Source: Larkinella sp965227735 (GTDB lineage Bacteria; Bacteroidota; Bacteroidia; Cytophagales; Spirosomataceae). From it: a DNA stretch of 64,000 nt. Position 1 is the first letter of the stretch. The number at the start of each line of letters is the position of its first letter. The position numbers and the translations under genes are program-made. The stretch covers positions 1,736,001-1,800,000 of the forward strand of contig NZ_OZ245776.1 of NCBI RefSeq assembly GCF_965227735.1, read 5' to 3'. Shown here piece by piece: positions 24,301 to 33,400 of the stretch. The notes under the pieces were generated by a model. It made no database searches and had not been told where the DNA came from. It worked only from the letters and a program-made list of their open reading frames with translations.

Positions 24301-24589
24301 TCACCGGTTTTTCTACGACCTGAACCAACAGCATCGGAAAACATTACGACCCTTTATCCAGACCATTCTTCAACTGAAAGAACAGAATCAACTGGAAATT
24401 CCCCTGACGTCGTTGCTGGGCAGTTTGATTCACATGACGACCAACCGCTTGTTCCGCACCCGGCAGCGGTTTGTCGAATATTCGCTCTACTACCATCTCC
24501 ACAAGTACTACCGAACCTCGTACGGTCGGGCCACGTATGGCCGCACGGTACTGGCGAAGAAAAACACCCTCGTCGAAGCAGTTTTTTGA
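21332..24589 (+). CDS. lanB: Class I lanthipeptide dehydratase LanB with an inserted repeat-derived linker
   Basis: This 1085-residue protein has the two parts of LanB in one chain. The glutamylation region runs from the start (FVRVPLAGF, then SRYATRCTPFGLFGGFAT at about 78-95) to about residue 740. The C-terminal elimination (SpaB_C-type) domain begins near 788 (EWLYYKIYTGIKTADAIL) and has the typical FFFIRYGDPQLHIRFRFH. It would use glutamyl-tRNA to activate Ser/Thr of the precursor cores and then eliminate to dehydroamino acids. Between the two parts, residues about 742-787 (FTPKSPKGDFANLDF, SKSPLGDLGARPGSR) are encoded by a palindromic repeat. The frame is kept, so the enzyme may still work. 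It is the first gene of an operon with transporter, adaptor and cyclase. Confidence 0.93.
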   Translation: MKTTAFETAFVRVPLAGFAAIDNPNWMQLSQQLQNPAFLEALYIASPALYEEAIQFDFSRQPDEKSRRVLYSLIKYLSRYATRCTPFGLFGGFATAPIEATHSDIRIANTGSLKRVVRLDMNYLCALAQDLEKHPDVKPHLRFFPNSSLYEINDQYRYVTYRYDNGQRVHHLSSAEKSEYLAAVLEQSRSGVRAESLSTVLISDEISDEEARDFVESVIDAQLLVSELEPSLTGENFLVQILTILQTIGSQHPSDEIAQIVALLQEVTVDLKTLESGEHETSIELLSQVEHKLSHLSTPFDRKVLFQIDTYLPTLSGQLNRGLLNKLVAKIPTLLKLTPTSEGALDDFRNRFTEKYEDEEIPLVVALDPEIGVGFPADQEPFDDSPLVDGVVPGSSTKPKKTWTVAPEQAFLFQKVAEAQLHRTTQIAITEEDLLSIEPVRPNLPPTNAAMFSVIRENGRETLVLDSFGGTTGTSLLGRFGHTDSTILNLIQQISDAEDQIRPDVIFADIIHLPEARTGNIIIRPQLKNYQIPYLGKSSVDSEHQIPVTDLVIRVVGNRVVLRSKSLDKVIVPQLSNAHHYAQTNSLDVYHFLCALQNQAIRPWLGLSLGPVNSVFVYVPRIVLDNIVLSEARWNCRAQQVKPLVTAFKTADWLSLKTEIDRWRDQYGIPRHICLLDYDNELYVDLENRWLAETFVNEIKSQDKFQIKEFLFRADNAVTQSAAGWHTNQFVVAFKNEPDSPAFTPKSPKGDFANLDFTASKSPLGDLGARPGSRTTLGAKPGSRKFFAGSEWLYYKIYTGIKTADAILTTVLHPLADRFAECGWTDQFFFIRYGDPQLHIRFRFHVIDPAFLGTIIQELHDALAPFLASNVITAIKTDTYNRELERYGRHSIDAVENYFHRDSQTILNFLSLIEGSEGEECRWRFGMKLIDTLLDEIGFDLKQKLDFADEKAAQFGQEFGYNSVLKKQLDTRYKEIETAITELWGETNEDHRFFYDLNQQHRKTLRPFIQTILQLKEQNQLEIPLTSLLGSLIHMTTNRLFRTRQRFVEYSLYYHLHKYYRTSYGRATYGRTVLAKKNTLVEAVF
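23555..23690. repeat. Palindromic repeat inserted in frame in lanB
   Basis: Arms at 23555-23586 (ACCCCTAAATCCCCTAAAGG then GGACTT) and 23612-23642 (AAGTCCCCTTTAGGGGATTT then AGGGGCAAGGC) are inverted copies around a 25-bp centre. After the right arm, TTTAGGGGCAARGCCRGGGT followed by CGCGCA occurs twice head to tail (from about 23629 and 23660). The shared words place it in the same family as 20995-21223. The inserted length keeps the lanB frame open. Confidence 0.85.
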
Positions 24590-24668
24590 TCTGGAAAACG
24601 ACATGAATCAGACAATATTCCTGAGTGATGCCCCCGTTTGCAGACCCGCCCGACAGTCTGACTATTCG

Positions 24669-24698
24669 CTCATTCACTCATTCACTCATTCACTCATT
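24669..24698. repeat. CATTCACT octamer tandem repeat before the transporter gene
   Basis: CATTCACT occurs three times head to tail (24671-24694) followed by CATT. It lies inside a possible 35-codon frame (24604-24710, starting MNQTIFLSDAPVCRP) whose stop overlaps the transporter start as ATGA. I do not treat this frame as a gene, but it could couple translation between lanB and lanT. Confidence 0.6.
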
Positions 24699-24706
24699 AT
24701 TTTCAG

Positions 24707-26941
24707 ATGAAAAACGTTTTGAGAACCATACTGGGCGGCAAAATGAGTCCCTATGCGCTGGTAGACCGGTTTCCACACCTCGACCAGAGTGCCGGGATGG
24801 ATTGCGGCCCCACCTGTCTGGCGATGGTTTTCAAGCATTACGGCGCACAGGACGTTCGGCACCAACTGACCAAACTGGCCGAAATCAACACGGAAGGAAG
24901 CAGTTTGTATGACCTGATGGAAATTTCGGAAAGCTTCGGTTTTAAAGCGGAAGGCTACGAACTGGATTATCCCTATTTACAGAAGATTCAACTGCCGTGC
25001 ATCGCCCATTACGAAGGCCAGCATTTTGTGGTGGTGTACGAAGCCACGGGTACCTACGTGCGCGTGGCCGATCCGGCTTTTGGCAAGGCCCGGTACGAAA
25101 AAGACGAATTTTGCAACAAGTTCAGCGGCATTGTTCTGGAGTTAAAACCGACAGATAAGTTTTTTGAAAACACGGAACTGGAGGAAGTTGCCCAGGAACA
25201 GCAGGCGAAAAAGGCGTCGGTTTTCCGGCAATTGTATTTCCCGATTCTGAAAGAAGGCAAGCGCGTGCTGGCCGAGATTTTCCTGTTTTCGCTGGTGCTC
25301 GAACTCGTCGGGCTGGTGTTGCCGCTGTTCACGCAAACGATGATCGACAACGTGTTGATCAACCAGAACAAAAAGCTGCTGGTCGGGATTCTGGCGGGTC
25401 TGGTGCTGGTGTTTGTCGTGCAGGTGGTTCTGACCTACGGGCGCAGCATGCTGATGATGCACTACCGGTTTCGCTTCGAAACCGAGTTCATGGGCAAGTT
25501 CTTCGAACGGCTGATTTCGCTGAAACAAAAGTATTACGACAGCCGCAAGCGCGAAGAATTCATGGCGCGGTTTCAGGAAGGCATCGGCATTCGGGCGCTG
25601 ACCAACCCGATCATCATCCAGCAGTTTCTGGATGTGTTTTTCATGCTGATTTATTTCCCAATTCTCTTCGGTTTCAACACGCAACTGGCCACCATCGCGC
25701 TGGTGTGTTTTGTGGCGTATGGGCTAACGACGGTTTATTTTATCCCGATCATTAAAAACCTGCGGTCGAAAGTCTATCACAAAAATCAGGCGTCGCTCGG
25801 CGGTTTTCTGGATACGGTTCTGGGCATCAAAACCGTCAAACTGCTGTCGCTCGAAAAATACAAACTCGTTCGCTGGAAACAGCTTCACCGCGAGTCGATC
25901 AACTCGGTGATGGCCGACGAGGAAAAGCAGATTCTGATCAACTCCTTACAGCGGCTGATTTTCATTTTCAGCCAGATTGCGGTGTATTGGGTCGGTGCGT
26001 ACCAGATTTTTACGGGCGAACTCACGATTGGGCAATACATGGCGTTTACGGCCATTTTCATGATTCTGATGAACTCGATCAACAGCGTCAGCATGCTCTG
26101 GATGATGGTGACGCAGCTCAGTGTCAGCTTCGGAAAAGTCAACGAGATTTTTCTGGAAGACGAAGAATCGGCGAATGTTCAGGAGCAGGTTTCCCGGTTT
26201 TCGGGGAAGTCCATTCGCTTCAACAACGTTTCGTTCCGCTACCAGCAGAAAGACGCAAAATATGTGTTGAAGAACCTGAACTGCGAAATCCGGCAGGGCG
26301 AACGCATCGGCATTGTCGGACGAAACGGCACGGGAAAATCCACCTTCGTCAAACTGCTGATGAACCTTTATCCCGACTACGAAGGGCAAATCTTTTGCGA
26401 CGATACCGAACTGCGGAACATTCACCCGAAAACACTTCGCAAACACGTTCACCTGTTTCCGCAGGACACCTACGTTTTCAACGATACCATCAAGGAAAAC
26501 ATCCGTTGCGCCAACCTGTCGGCTTCGATGGAGCAAATCGCGGAAGCCGCCCAACTGGCGGATTTGCACCCGTTTGTCAAGTCGAATCACCTGGGTTACA
26601 ACCACATGATCGGCAGTTTTGGGAGCAACCTGTCGGGCGGACAGGTTTTGAAGATCGGTTTTGCCCGGCTTTTTGTGGCCGACCAACCCGACATCATCAT
26701 TCTCGATGAAGCCAGCAGCGCATTGGATGTAGAAACGGAACGCCGGATTCTGGACAACATTTACGAGCGGTTTAAGGGAAAAACCATCATTTCCATTGCG
26801 CACCGGCTGCACACGCTCAAAAACGTGGACCGGATTCTGGTGTTCGACGGCGGCACCATCGCCGAACAGGGTAACCACGGCGAACTGATTGATAAACAAG
26901 GCATTTACTACGATTTCATCAAAACGTACATCGACTATTAA
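24707..26941 (+). CDS. lanT: Peptidase-containing ABC transporter that cuts the leader and exports the lanthipeptide
   Basis: This 744-residue protein has three parts. The N-terminal C39 peptidase has Cys33 (SAGMDCGPTCLAMVFKHYG), His106 (HYEGQHFVVVYE) and Asp122 (RVADPAFG), the triad that cuts after double glycine. Membrane helices span about 175-450 (ILAEIFLFSLVLELVGLVLP and following). The ATP-binding domain has Walker A GRNGTGKST (about 538), signature LSGGQ (about 642), Walker B IIILDEASSALD (about 663-674) and the switch His in SIAHRL. The leaders of both precursors end in Met-Gly-Gly, which fits this protease. It lies 117 bp after lanB and 3 bp before the adaptor gene. Confidence 0.94.
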   Translation: MKNVLRTILGGKMSPYALVDRFPHLDQSAGMDCGPTCLAMVFKHYGAQDVRHQLTKLAEINTEGSSLYDLMEISESFGFKAEGYELDYPYLQKIQLPCIAHYEGQHFVVVYEATGTYVRVADPAFGKARYEKDEFCNKFSGIVLELKPTDKFFENTELEEVAQEQQAKKASVFRQLYFPILKEGKRVLAEIFLFSLVLELVGLVLPLFTQTMIDNVLINQNKKLLVGILAGLVLVFVVQVVLTYGRSMLMMHYRFRFETEFMGKFFERLISLKQKYYDSRKREEFMARFQEGIGIRALTNPIIIQQFLDVFFMLIYFPILFGFNTQLATIALVCFVAYGLTTVYFIPIIKNLRSKVYHKNQASLGGFLDTVLGIKTVKLLSLEKYKLVRWKQLHRESINSVMADEEKQILINSLQRLIFIFSQIAVYWVGAYQIFTGELTIGQYMAFTAIFMILMNSINSVSMLWMMVTQLSVSFGKVNEIFLEDEESANVQEQVSRFSGKSIRFNNVSFRYQQKDAKYVLKNLNCEIRQGERIGIVGRNGTGKSTFVKLLMNLYPDYEGQIFCDDTELRNIHPKTLRKHVHLFPQDTYVFNDTIKENIRCANLSASMEQIAEAAQLADLHPFVKSNHLGYNHMIGSFGSNLSGGQVLKIGFARLFVADQPDIIILDEASSALDVETERRILDNIYERFKGKTIISIAHRLHTLKNVDRILVFDGGTIAEQGNHGELIDKQGIYYDFIKTYIDY

Positions 26942-26944
26942 ACC

Positions 26945-28216
26945 ATGCATCCGTTATTAGCTGATCTGGAAATCACCCAGTTCGAGAATTTATACCACGT
27001 CGATGATGCGCCCATTGCCGACGTTCGCCAGCGGATTTTGAGTCGTCTGGGCTGGTTTGCGGTCCTGCTGGCTGTGGTCGGTGGCGCGATGGGTTTTGTC
27101 ATTGAATTTCCGGACATGATTGCCGTACCGTTCGTGGTCAAATCCGAAGTGGCCGAAGAGATGTACCGGTTTCCTTCGACGATTTACGTGGAAAAGACCT
27201 TCGTCAAACCGGGTCAAACTGTGGCCGCCGGAGCGCCTTTGCTGGAAGTGAGCGCCCCGGATGTGGCCGCGCTGGTGGCCGATTTTTCCGCAGCCAACAC
27301 GGCGGTGGATCAATACGAGAAATACCGGACGGTTTCGGCCGACAAAGAACGCCAGATTATTGAACTGACGGTGGCTCAGATTCGGGAAGATATTCGGCTG
27401 AAAGAAACCCAAATTGAAGTTCAAAAAACGAAATGGGCGTCGGAACGGGTGAAGCTGAAGTTTGAGCAGGAAGACGCACAGCGGATTTTCAACAGCAACC
27501 AGGCGTTGTACCGCACCGGCGACATCAGCAAAAACGACCTGAATGCTTACGAGGCCACGTTGCTGCGGGCACAATCCGCCTACCAATCGGGGACGCAGAA
27601 TTTCGGGCAGGAAGAAAGAACCTTACGCCAGCAAATCGAAAGCAAACGGCTGGAAATGTTAAGTTTAGAAAAGCAGTTGACTAAAAAAGATACCGACTTC
27701 CGGGGCGAGGGCGCGCAGCTCCGCAGCTCGCTGGATGCCATGCACAAACGCATTGAAGGGCGGTTTGGGAAGTATGAAATTACCGCCAACAACCACCTCA
27801 TTCTGAAAGCCGAGCGGGCCGGAACCGTGTCGTTTGTCTTCGACGGCGAGAAGGAAGCCGCAGCCAGTGCGATTGTCCTCAAAATCATTTACAAGGAAGC
27901 TCCACTTTACGCCTACACGCAGGTGAACTCGTCACGCATCGGGCAGGTGAAAGTCGGACAGCCGGTGATTCTGAAACTGGATGCCTTTCCGGTTTACGAA
28001 TGGGGAACCGTGCGCGGCCGGGTGAGCCAGGTTTCGATTACGCCCGACGAGAAGGGACTCTTCAACGTTCAGGTGCAACTCACCAATTATCAGCGACTTG
28101 ATAAGCGCATCCAGATTGGTATGCAGGGAAATTGCAACATCATTTTCGACGAACGAACGCTGTATGCGTACACGTTTCGAAACTTCAAGAAAGTAGCCAC
28201 CGAACTCACAGAGTAA
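26945..28216 (+). CDS. HlyD-family periplasmic adaptor of the lanthipeptide exporter
   Basis: This is a 423-residue membrane fusion protein. A single transmembrane helix near the N-terminus (about 32-52, LGWFAVLLAVVGGAMGFVIE) is followed by a biotinyl-lipoyl half motif (FVKPGQTVAAGAPLLEVSAP), a long coiled-coil hairpin (about 120-260, rich in Glu, Gln and Arg) and the second lipoyl half and barrel domain (LILKAERAGTVSFVFDGEKE). It should bridge the ABC transporter to an outer membrane TolC-type channel, which is not encoded here. It starts 3 bp after the transporter stop, and the cyclase gene follows after 13 bp, so the genes are one operon. Confidence 0.92.
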   Translation: MHPLLADLEITQFENLYHVDDAPIADVRQRILSRLGWFAVLLAVVGGAMGFVIEFPDMIAVPFVVKSEVAEEMYRFPSTIYVEKTFVKPGQTVAAGAPLLEVSAPDVAALVADFSAANTAVDQYEKYRTVSADKERQIIELTVAQIREDIRLKETQIEVQKTKWASERVKLKFEQEDAQRIFNSNQALYRTGDISKNDLNAYEATLLRAQSAYQSGTQNFGQEERTLRQQIESKRLEMLSLEKQLTKKDTDFRGEGAQLRSSLDAMHKRIEGRFGKYEITANNHLILKAERAGTVSFVFDGEKEAAASAIVLKIIYKEAPLYAYTQVNSSRIGQVKVGQPVILKLDAFPVYEWGTVRGRVSQVSITPDEKGLFNVQVQLTNYQRLDKRIQIGMQGNCNIIFDERTLYAYTFRNFKKVATELTE

Positions 28217-28229
28217 CTGACAATCCGCC

Positions 28230-29435
28230 ATGAACGCCCTGTTGACCGATACCCAAACCCGGATTGAAACGGAACTCCACCGACTTTACGATACCGTTGC
28301 AGCCGAACCGGTGGCCGAAAACCCGTCGCTGTTATCGGGGCAGGTCGGCTACGCGATTTTTGAAGCCTATTACCAGCGTCAGTTCGAATTAACCGACAAC
28401 AGCCGCGTCTGGGAACGACTCAGTGCGGGCATCGACGCCATTCAAGTGGGGGCCGTCGATCACACGTTCGCGGGCGGCATTTCCGGCATTGCCTGGGGTT
28501 TTCTGCACCTCCACAACCACGGTTTTCTGGCCGATAGTCAGGACGATCCGCAGGAAATTGTGGCTGCCCTCGACGAACCGCTCTTTCTGCTTTCGATGGA
28601 AGACCTGAGCAAAGGCCGTTTCGATTATCTACACGCCGGGCTTGGAGCTTGTCTGTATTTCCTGGAACGCACCCGTACGCCCGAAATCGTGTATTATCTG
28701 AAGGAAATCGTCGCCCAACTGGATAAAATAGCCATCAAAAAAACCGACGGATCGATCACCTGGCATTTCCGAAATTTTAACGACCCCGCCGATGAGTCGG
28801 TTTCCTACAACCCGGGATTGTCGCACGGCACGGCCAGTATTGTCGCTATTCTGAGTCTGTTGTATCAGAATGGCTACGCCCGGCCGCAATGCGCCCGGCT
28901 GGTTGAAGGCGGTTTGCAGTGGTTGTGGAGCGTCCGCAACACCGACCATCCGGCGGTATTTCCCAGACAGCTTCTCGATGATCAAACCCGGGATGAATTC
29001 AGTCGGCTGGCCTGGTGTTACGGCGATCCGGGCATCGCGCACACGTTTCAACTGGCGGGTGAAGTCTTCGGGAATACCCGCTGGAAACAAATTGCAGAAT
29101 ACACGATGCTGAAAGCCGCTGCCCGCCGAAGCCGGAAGGAAACGCTGGTGTCCGACACGGGATTCTGCCACGGATCGAGTGGTCTGGGGCATCTGTTTTC
29201 CAAATTTGCCCGGTGGCATTCGAACCCGGTTTTCGACGAAACCGCCCGCTACTGGCTGGATACTACGTTGAATCAGGCCCTGCCCTCCCCGGAAATCGAC
29301 GGGTTGTCGTCCGCTACTCCCCTGCCCAATCGCGGAGAACGCTGTTTGCTGGAAGGCGACGCCAGTGTGGGGATGGTTTTGTTGTCACAACTTGGCGCGA
29401 ATCCGGCCTGGGAGCGGTTTTTACTGATGAGGTGA
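28230..29435 (+). CDS. lanC: LanC-type lanthipeptide cyclase
   Basis: This 401-residue protein has the alpha-toroid motifs of LanC: GGISGIAWGFLHLHN, YLHAGLGACLYFLER, LSHGTASIVAILSLLY, WCYGDPGIAHTF and GFCHGSSGLGHLFSKF. Cys263, Cys313 and His314 match the zinc ligands that activate the cysteine thiols of the precursor. It would join Cys to dehydrated Thr/Ser to give (methyl)lanthionine rings. It is the last gene of the lanB-lanT-adaptor-lanC operon; the toxin-antitoxin pair on the other strand follows after 21 bp. No immunity genes (LanFEG or LanI type) or extra kinase were seen next to it. Confidence 0.93.
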   Translation: MNALLTDTQTRIETELHRLYDTVAAEPVAENPSLLSGQVGYAIFEAYYQRQFELTDNSRVWERLSAGIDAIQVGAVDHTFAGGISGIAWGFLHLHNHGFLADSQDDPQEIVAALDEPLFLLSMEDLSKGRFDYLHAGLGACLYFLERTRTPEIVYYLKEIVAQLDKIAIKKTDGSITWHFRNFNDPADESVSYNPGLSHGTASIVAILSLLYQNGYARPQCARLVEGGLQWLWSVRNTDHPAVFPRQLLDDQTRDEFSRLAWCYGDPGIAHTFQLAGEVFGNTRWKQIAEYTMLKAAARRSRKETLVSDTGFCHGSSGLGHLFSKFARWHSNPVFDETARYWLDTTLNQALPSPEIDGLSSATPLPNRGERCLLEGDASVGMVLLSQLGANPAWERFLLMR

Positions 29436-29456
29436 AAGACGGTTTGACGGCAGGTT

Positions 29457-29930
29457 TCAACTTCTTTGCCAGAGCCGTGGGTCAATAGGAAAGGGGGACG
29501 TGCGGAGAATTTTTACCTGCTCAAAAGAGGAATGACGGGAATGCAGCAGGTAATTGTATGATTCGGCTACCACGGCCGATGGAACACCTACCGCCAGACA
29601 ATCCGGTTCAGAAAGCCAGTTGGCTAAAAATTGATAGTTATCCCTAAAATCGGCTTCATCGCGCCAGTTAACAGGCAATTCACTAGAAAAAATAATCCTC
29701 GGTTCATCGGGCAATTCTAGCGTTAGCAGCACTAATTTGGGCAGATCTTCAAAAGGTAACGTCCTCAAGTGAACCAGTTGCTCCAGCAAAGCCAGTTCCG
29801 GGCTGGCGGAAGTATACAGAATACCGACTCCGGCTGGATTCCAGCGTCCTCCAAAACGACGTGAACCCTCGGCTGACAAGGGACTTTCCAGAAACCGCTC
29901 TTTGATCAGTCGGTAAACGATGCGGCTCAT
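29457..29930 (-). CDS. RES-domain toxin of a type II toxin-antitoxin pair
   Basis: This 157-residue protein is a RES family member. It starts IVYRLIKERFLESPLSAEGS, then RRFGGRWNPAGVGILYTSAS and PELALLEQLVHL, with the conserved Arg, Tyr and Glu of the family, and a late Ser-rich part (DCLAVGVPSAVVAESYNYLL). Characterised RES toxins degrade NAD+ or ADP-ribosylate cellular targets. It starts only 2 bp after the antitoxin stop, so the two are translated from one mRNA. It converges on the lanthipeptide operon. Which of the two activities it has cannot be told from sequence. Confidence 0.92.
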   Translation of the reverse strand: MSRIVYRLIKERFLESPLSAEGSRRFGGRWNPAGVGILYTSASPELALLEQLVHLRTLPFEDLPKLVLLTLELPDEPRIIFSSELPVNWRDEADFRDNYQFLANWLSEPDCLAVGVPSAVVAESYNYLLHSRHSSFEQVKILRTSPFPIDPRLWQRS

Positions 29931-29932
29931 GT

Positions 29933-30337
29933 TTACGAATAAATGCCGTGTTCGATACGGCCCAGAACCGTATGAACCATACCAAAACCGGTTGTGGTAT
30001 CCAGCAAAGCAACCGGAGCCTGTCGCCGAAGTTCGGGCAAAGGCCCCCTCAACCAGCGAGCCAGCACATCGGCTCGTCCGTCAAAAACATCCAGACCATG
30101 CCGAATCAACCCCTCCAGCAAAATCAATCGCTCCGATGAGTTGCCGTCTAAGCGGGCATCCGGTTGAAGCCGATGCAACGTCCGTTCTGAAATAGTCAGA
30201 ACTCGGGCCATTTCTTTGTCAGTCAAGCCCACTCGCTGAGCCACCTCATCGACCCTGGCCCGGCTCACTCCTGAGCGGGTTTTTTCTACCACGACGAAGC
30301 TATCTTCCAGCCATTGCGTGTCCGTATACCCTTCCAT
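29933..30337 (-). CDS. Xre/MbcA/ParS-type antitoxin of the RES pair
   Basis: I chose the ATG at 30337 (MEGYTDTQWLEDSFVVVEKT); an ATG at 30367 is also in frame but would overlap the palindrome at 30367-30378. The product is about 134 residues. The middle part is an Xre-like helix-turn-helix (VAQRVGLTDKEMARVLTISE), and the C-terminal part is the toxin-binding domain (LIRHGLDVFDGRADVLARWL, LDTTTGFGMVHTVLGRIEHG). Antitoxins of this group neutralise RES toxins and repress their own promoter. Gene order, antitoxin first, is as in known pairs. Confidence 0.92.
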   Translation of the reverse strand: MEGYTDTQWLEDSFVVVEKTRSGVSRARVDEVAQRVGLTDKEMARVLTISERTLHRLQPDARLDGNSSERLILLEGLIRHGLDVFDGRADVLARWLRGPLPELRRQAPVALLDTTTGFGMVHTVLGRIEHGIYS

Positions 30338-30366
30338 AACTTTCTTTTTACTGTCACTAAGATACA

Positions 30367-30378
30367 TGCCATTTGGCA
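30367..30378. promoter_or_regulatory. Candidate operator of the toxin-antitoxin operon
   Basis: TGCCATTTGGCA is a perfect palindrome with a 2-bp centre, 30 bp upstream of the chosen antitoxin start. Autorepression by the antitoxin is usual in the family. Confidence 0.45.
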
Positions 30379-30492
30379 GACAGTCAATTTTTCGTTCTGG
30401 AATTTACTACGACAGATTTATTAATCCCCTAAACCGGGTAAAGTACCTGTGACATATTCTTTATCTTCGCATGTATTAAAGTTGTTTACTCA

Positions 30493-33400
30493 ATGATTCA
30501 ACCCAACCGCTTTCGAACACCGCTGCTCATTTCGGGACTTTTCGCCGTCGCAGTCGTGTCCTGCATGAAAATGAACCCAACCGGGTCGTCCAAAACCGCC
30601 AGCACACCGCTGGTCGTTCAGGAAGATCCGGCGACCGCCCGCACCCGGGCGAAAAAAATCCGGGACAATACCGCCATCAAACTGGCCGATGGACTCAAAG
30701 TTGACCTCTGGGCGTCGGATTCGCTGGCTCCCGATCCGGTTTCCATGTCCATCGACGATCAGGGGCGGGTGTACCTGACCCGAACCAACCGCCAGAAAAA
30801 CTCCGAGTTTGACATTCGCGGCCACCGCGACTGGATGACGCCATCCATCGCCCTGCAATCCGTTGAGGAACGGCGGGCGTTTCTGCGCAGCACCTTCGCA
30901 CCCGAAAAAAGCAAGGAAAACGAATGGCTGAAAGACCTGAACGGCGACGGTAGCCACGACTGGAAAGACCTGGCCGTTGAAAAAGACGAAGTCTGGCGGT
31001 TGGAAGACACTACCGGCGACGGCATTGCCGACAAGGCGACCCGGATTCTGAACGATTTCTTCGAAGAAGTTTCTGACGTCGCGGGCGGTTTGCTGATTCG
31101 GGCCGAAGACGCGTTTGTGGCCATTGCCCCGGATTTGTGGCGGCTGAAAGACACCAATGGCGACGGTATGCTGGATCAGAAAACGTCTATTAGCCACGGC
31201 TACGGCGTTCACATCGGTTTTGGCGGCCACGGCATGTCGAATCCGATTGAAGGACCAGATGGCAAGATTTACTGGAACATCGGCGACATCGGTGCCAACA
31301 TCACCACCGCCGAAGGGGTCAACCACAAACGCCCCAACGAGGGAATCATCGCCCGGTCTAATCCGGACGGCACTGATTTTGAAGTATTTGCGGGCGGTTT
31401 GCGCAACACCCACGAATTTGTATTTGACGATTACGGCAACCTGATCAGCTCCGACAACGACGGCGATCACCCCGGCGAAAGCGAAAGACTGGTTCACGTT
31501 GTCGAAGGCTCGGACGCGGGCTGGCGGTCCAACTGGCAGTATGGCAAATACACCGATCCGAAGAACAACAGTTACAAGGTCTGGATGGATGAGAAACTGT
31601 ATACGCCCCGCTGGGAAGGCCAAGCGGCTTACATCATCCCGCCGATTCAGAACTTCCACAACGGCCCGACCGGCATGGTCTACAACCCCGGCACCGCCCT
31701 GGGTTCGGAATGGAAAAACAAATTTTTCCTGGTCGAATTCGTGGGGAATCCCGCCCGGTCGCCCATCTGGTCGTTTGGCCTGAAACCGAAAGGCGCATCG
31801 TTCGTGCTTGATGGCGAGAAGAATATTCTGAACGGGATTCTGCCCACCGGTATTCGGTTCGGCCCCGATGGTGCCCTATACATTGCCGACTGGATCAACG
31901 GCTGGGATGCGAAAAACTACGGACGGGTCTGGAAACTGGATGTAACCGACGACAAAAACGACCTAAAGGCGCTGCGGGCCGAAACAAAACGCCTGATGGT
32001 GTTGAATTACGGGACGCAAACGGACGACATGCTGTTGTCGCTGCTGTCGAACCCCGACATGCGCATTCGCCAGAAATCGCAGTTTGAACTCGTCAAACGC
32101 GGAGCCAAAGGAGCGGTTGTGTTGCAGAAAGCCGTAGCGCAAACCGGCAACCAACTGGCCCGGATTCACGGCATCTGGGGACTGGGGCAACTGGAACGGC
32201 AGGACAAATCCTACACGACTTCCCTCCTTCCGTTGCTGAAAGATGCGGACCTCGAAATCGTGGCCCAAACCGCCAAAGTCCTCGGCGATGCGGCTGCTCC
32301 GGAAGCCGGACCGCTGCTAATTCCTTTGCTGACCAGTCAGAATCCCCACGTGAAATTCTTTGGTGCTCAGGCACTCGGACGCATCAAATACCAGCCCGCC
32401 GTCGAACCGCTGCTGGATCTGATCAAGGCCAACAACGACGAGGATGTGTATCTGCGTCACGCTGCGGTTTTGGCCCTGTCGCGCATCGGGCAGGTTGAAC
32501 CGATGGTAGCCCTGGCCAGCAATCCCAACAAATCCCTGCGCCTGGCCGCAGTTTTGGTACTGCGCCGGCTGAGCAGCGAAAAAGTTGCGTTGTTTTTGCA
32601 GGACAAAGACGAATACATCGCGACGGAAGCGGCCCGCGCCATCAACGACGATTTATCCATCGAAAAGGCTTTACCGGCCCTGGCGGCAACACTGAAAGAA
32701 ACCCGGTTTACGTCCGAACCACTTCTGCGCCGGGCCATCAACGCGGCCCTGCGGGTGGGCACCGACGAGCAACTGAACACGCTGATTGCTTTTGCCAAAC
32801 GCAAAGACGTGGACAAGGAACTGCGGGCCGAAGCCCTGGCGACCCTCGGAACCTGGGCCAAACCGTCCCCGCTGGACCGCGTCGACGGACGCTACCGGGG
32901 TGTGGTTGAACGCAATCCGGCGCTGGTGAAAGCCAAAATCCAGGAACAGGCCGATGTCTTTTTGCAGGAAACCGACCCCACGGTTTTGGTGGCGATTTCG
33001 CAGATGGTGAGCAATTTAGGCATTTCCGACAAAGCCGCCAGCCTCGCTAAAATCATGGACGAAAGTCAATCCGCCGAGGTTCGGTCGGCCATGCTGACGG
33101 CTTTGCACCAGTTGAAATACCCGGCGATGGAGACGGTGATCAGAAAAGGCATGAACGACGCCGATGCCGACGTTCGCACCACGGCCCTGGGTCTGGTCAG
33201 TGGCCTGAATCTGTCGACGGAAGCGTTAGCGGACGTTTCGAAAGCGATTTTTGAAAAGGGAACCGTGAAAGAACAGCAGCAACTGCTGCGCGTTCTGGGG
33301 AGTATGCCCGCGGCAAAAACCGAACCGATTCTGGCCGGTGCTATCGATAAAATGATCAGCAAACAACTGCCGGCCAGCCTGGCGCTGGAACTCGGTGAAG

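Noticed and set aside
24669..24698. Possible CRISPR-like array
   Set aside because: The units are 8 bp and directly adjacent without spacers, so this is a simple tandem repeat.
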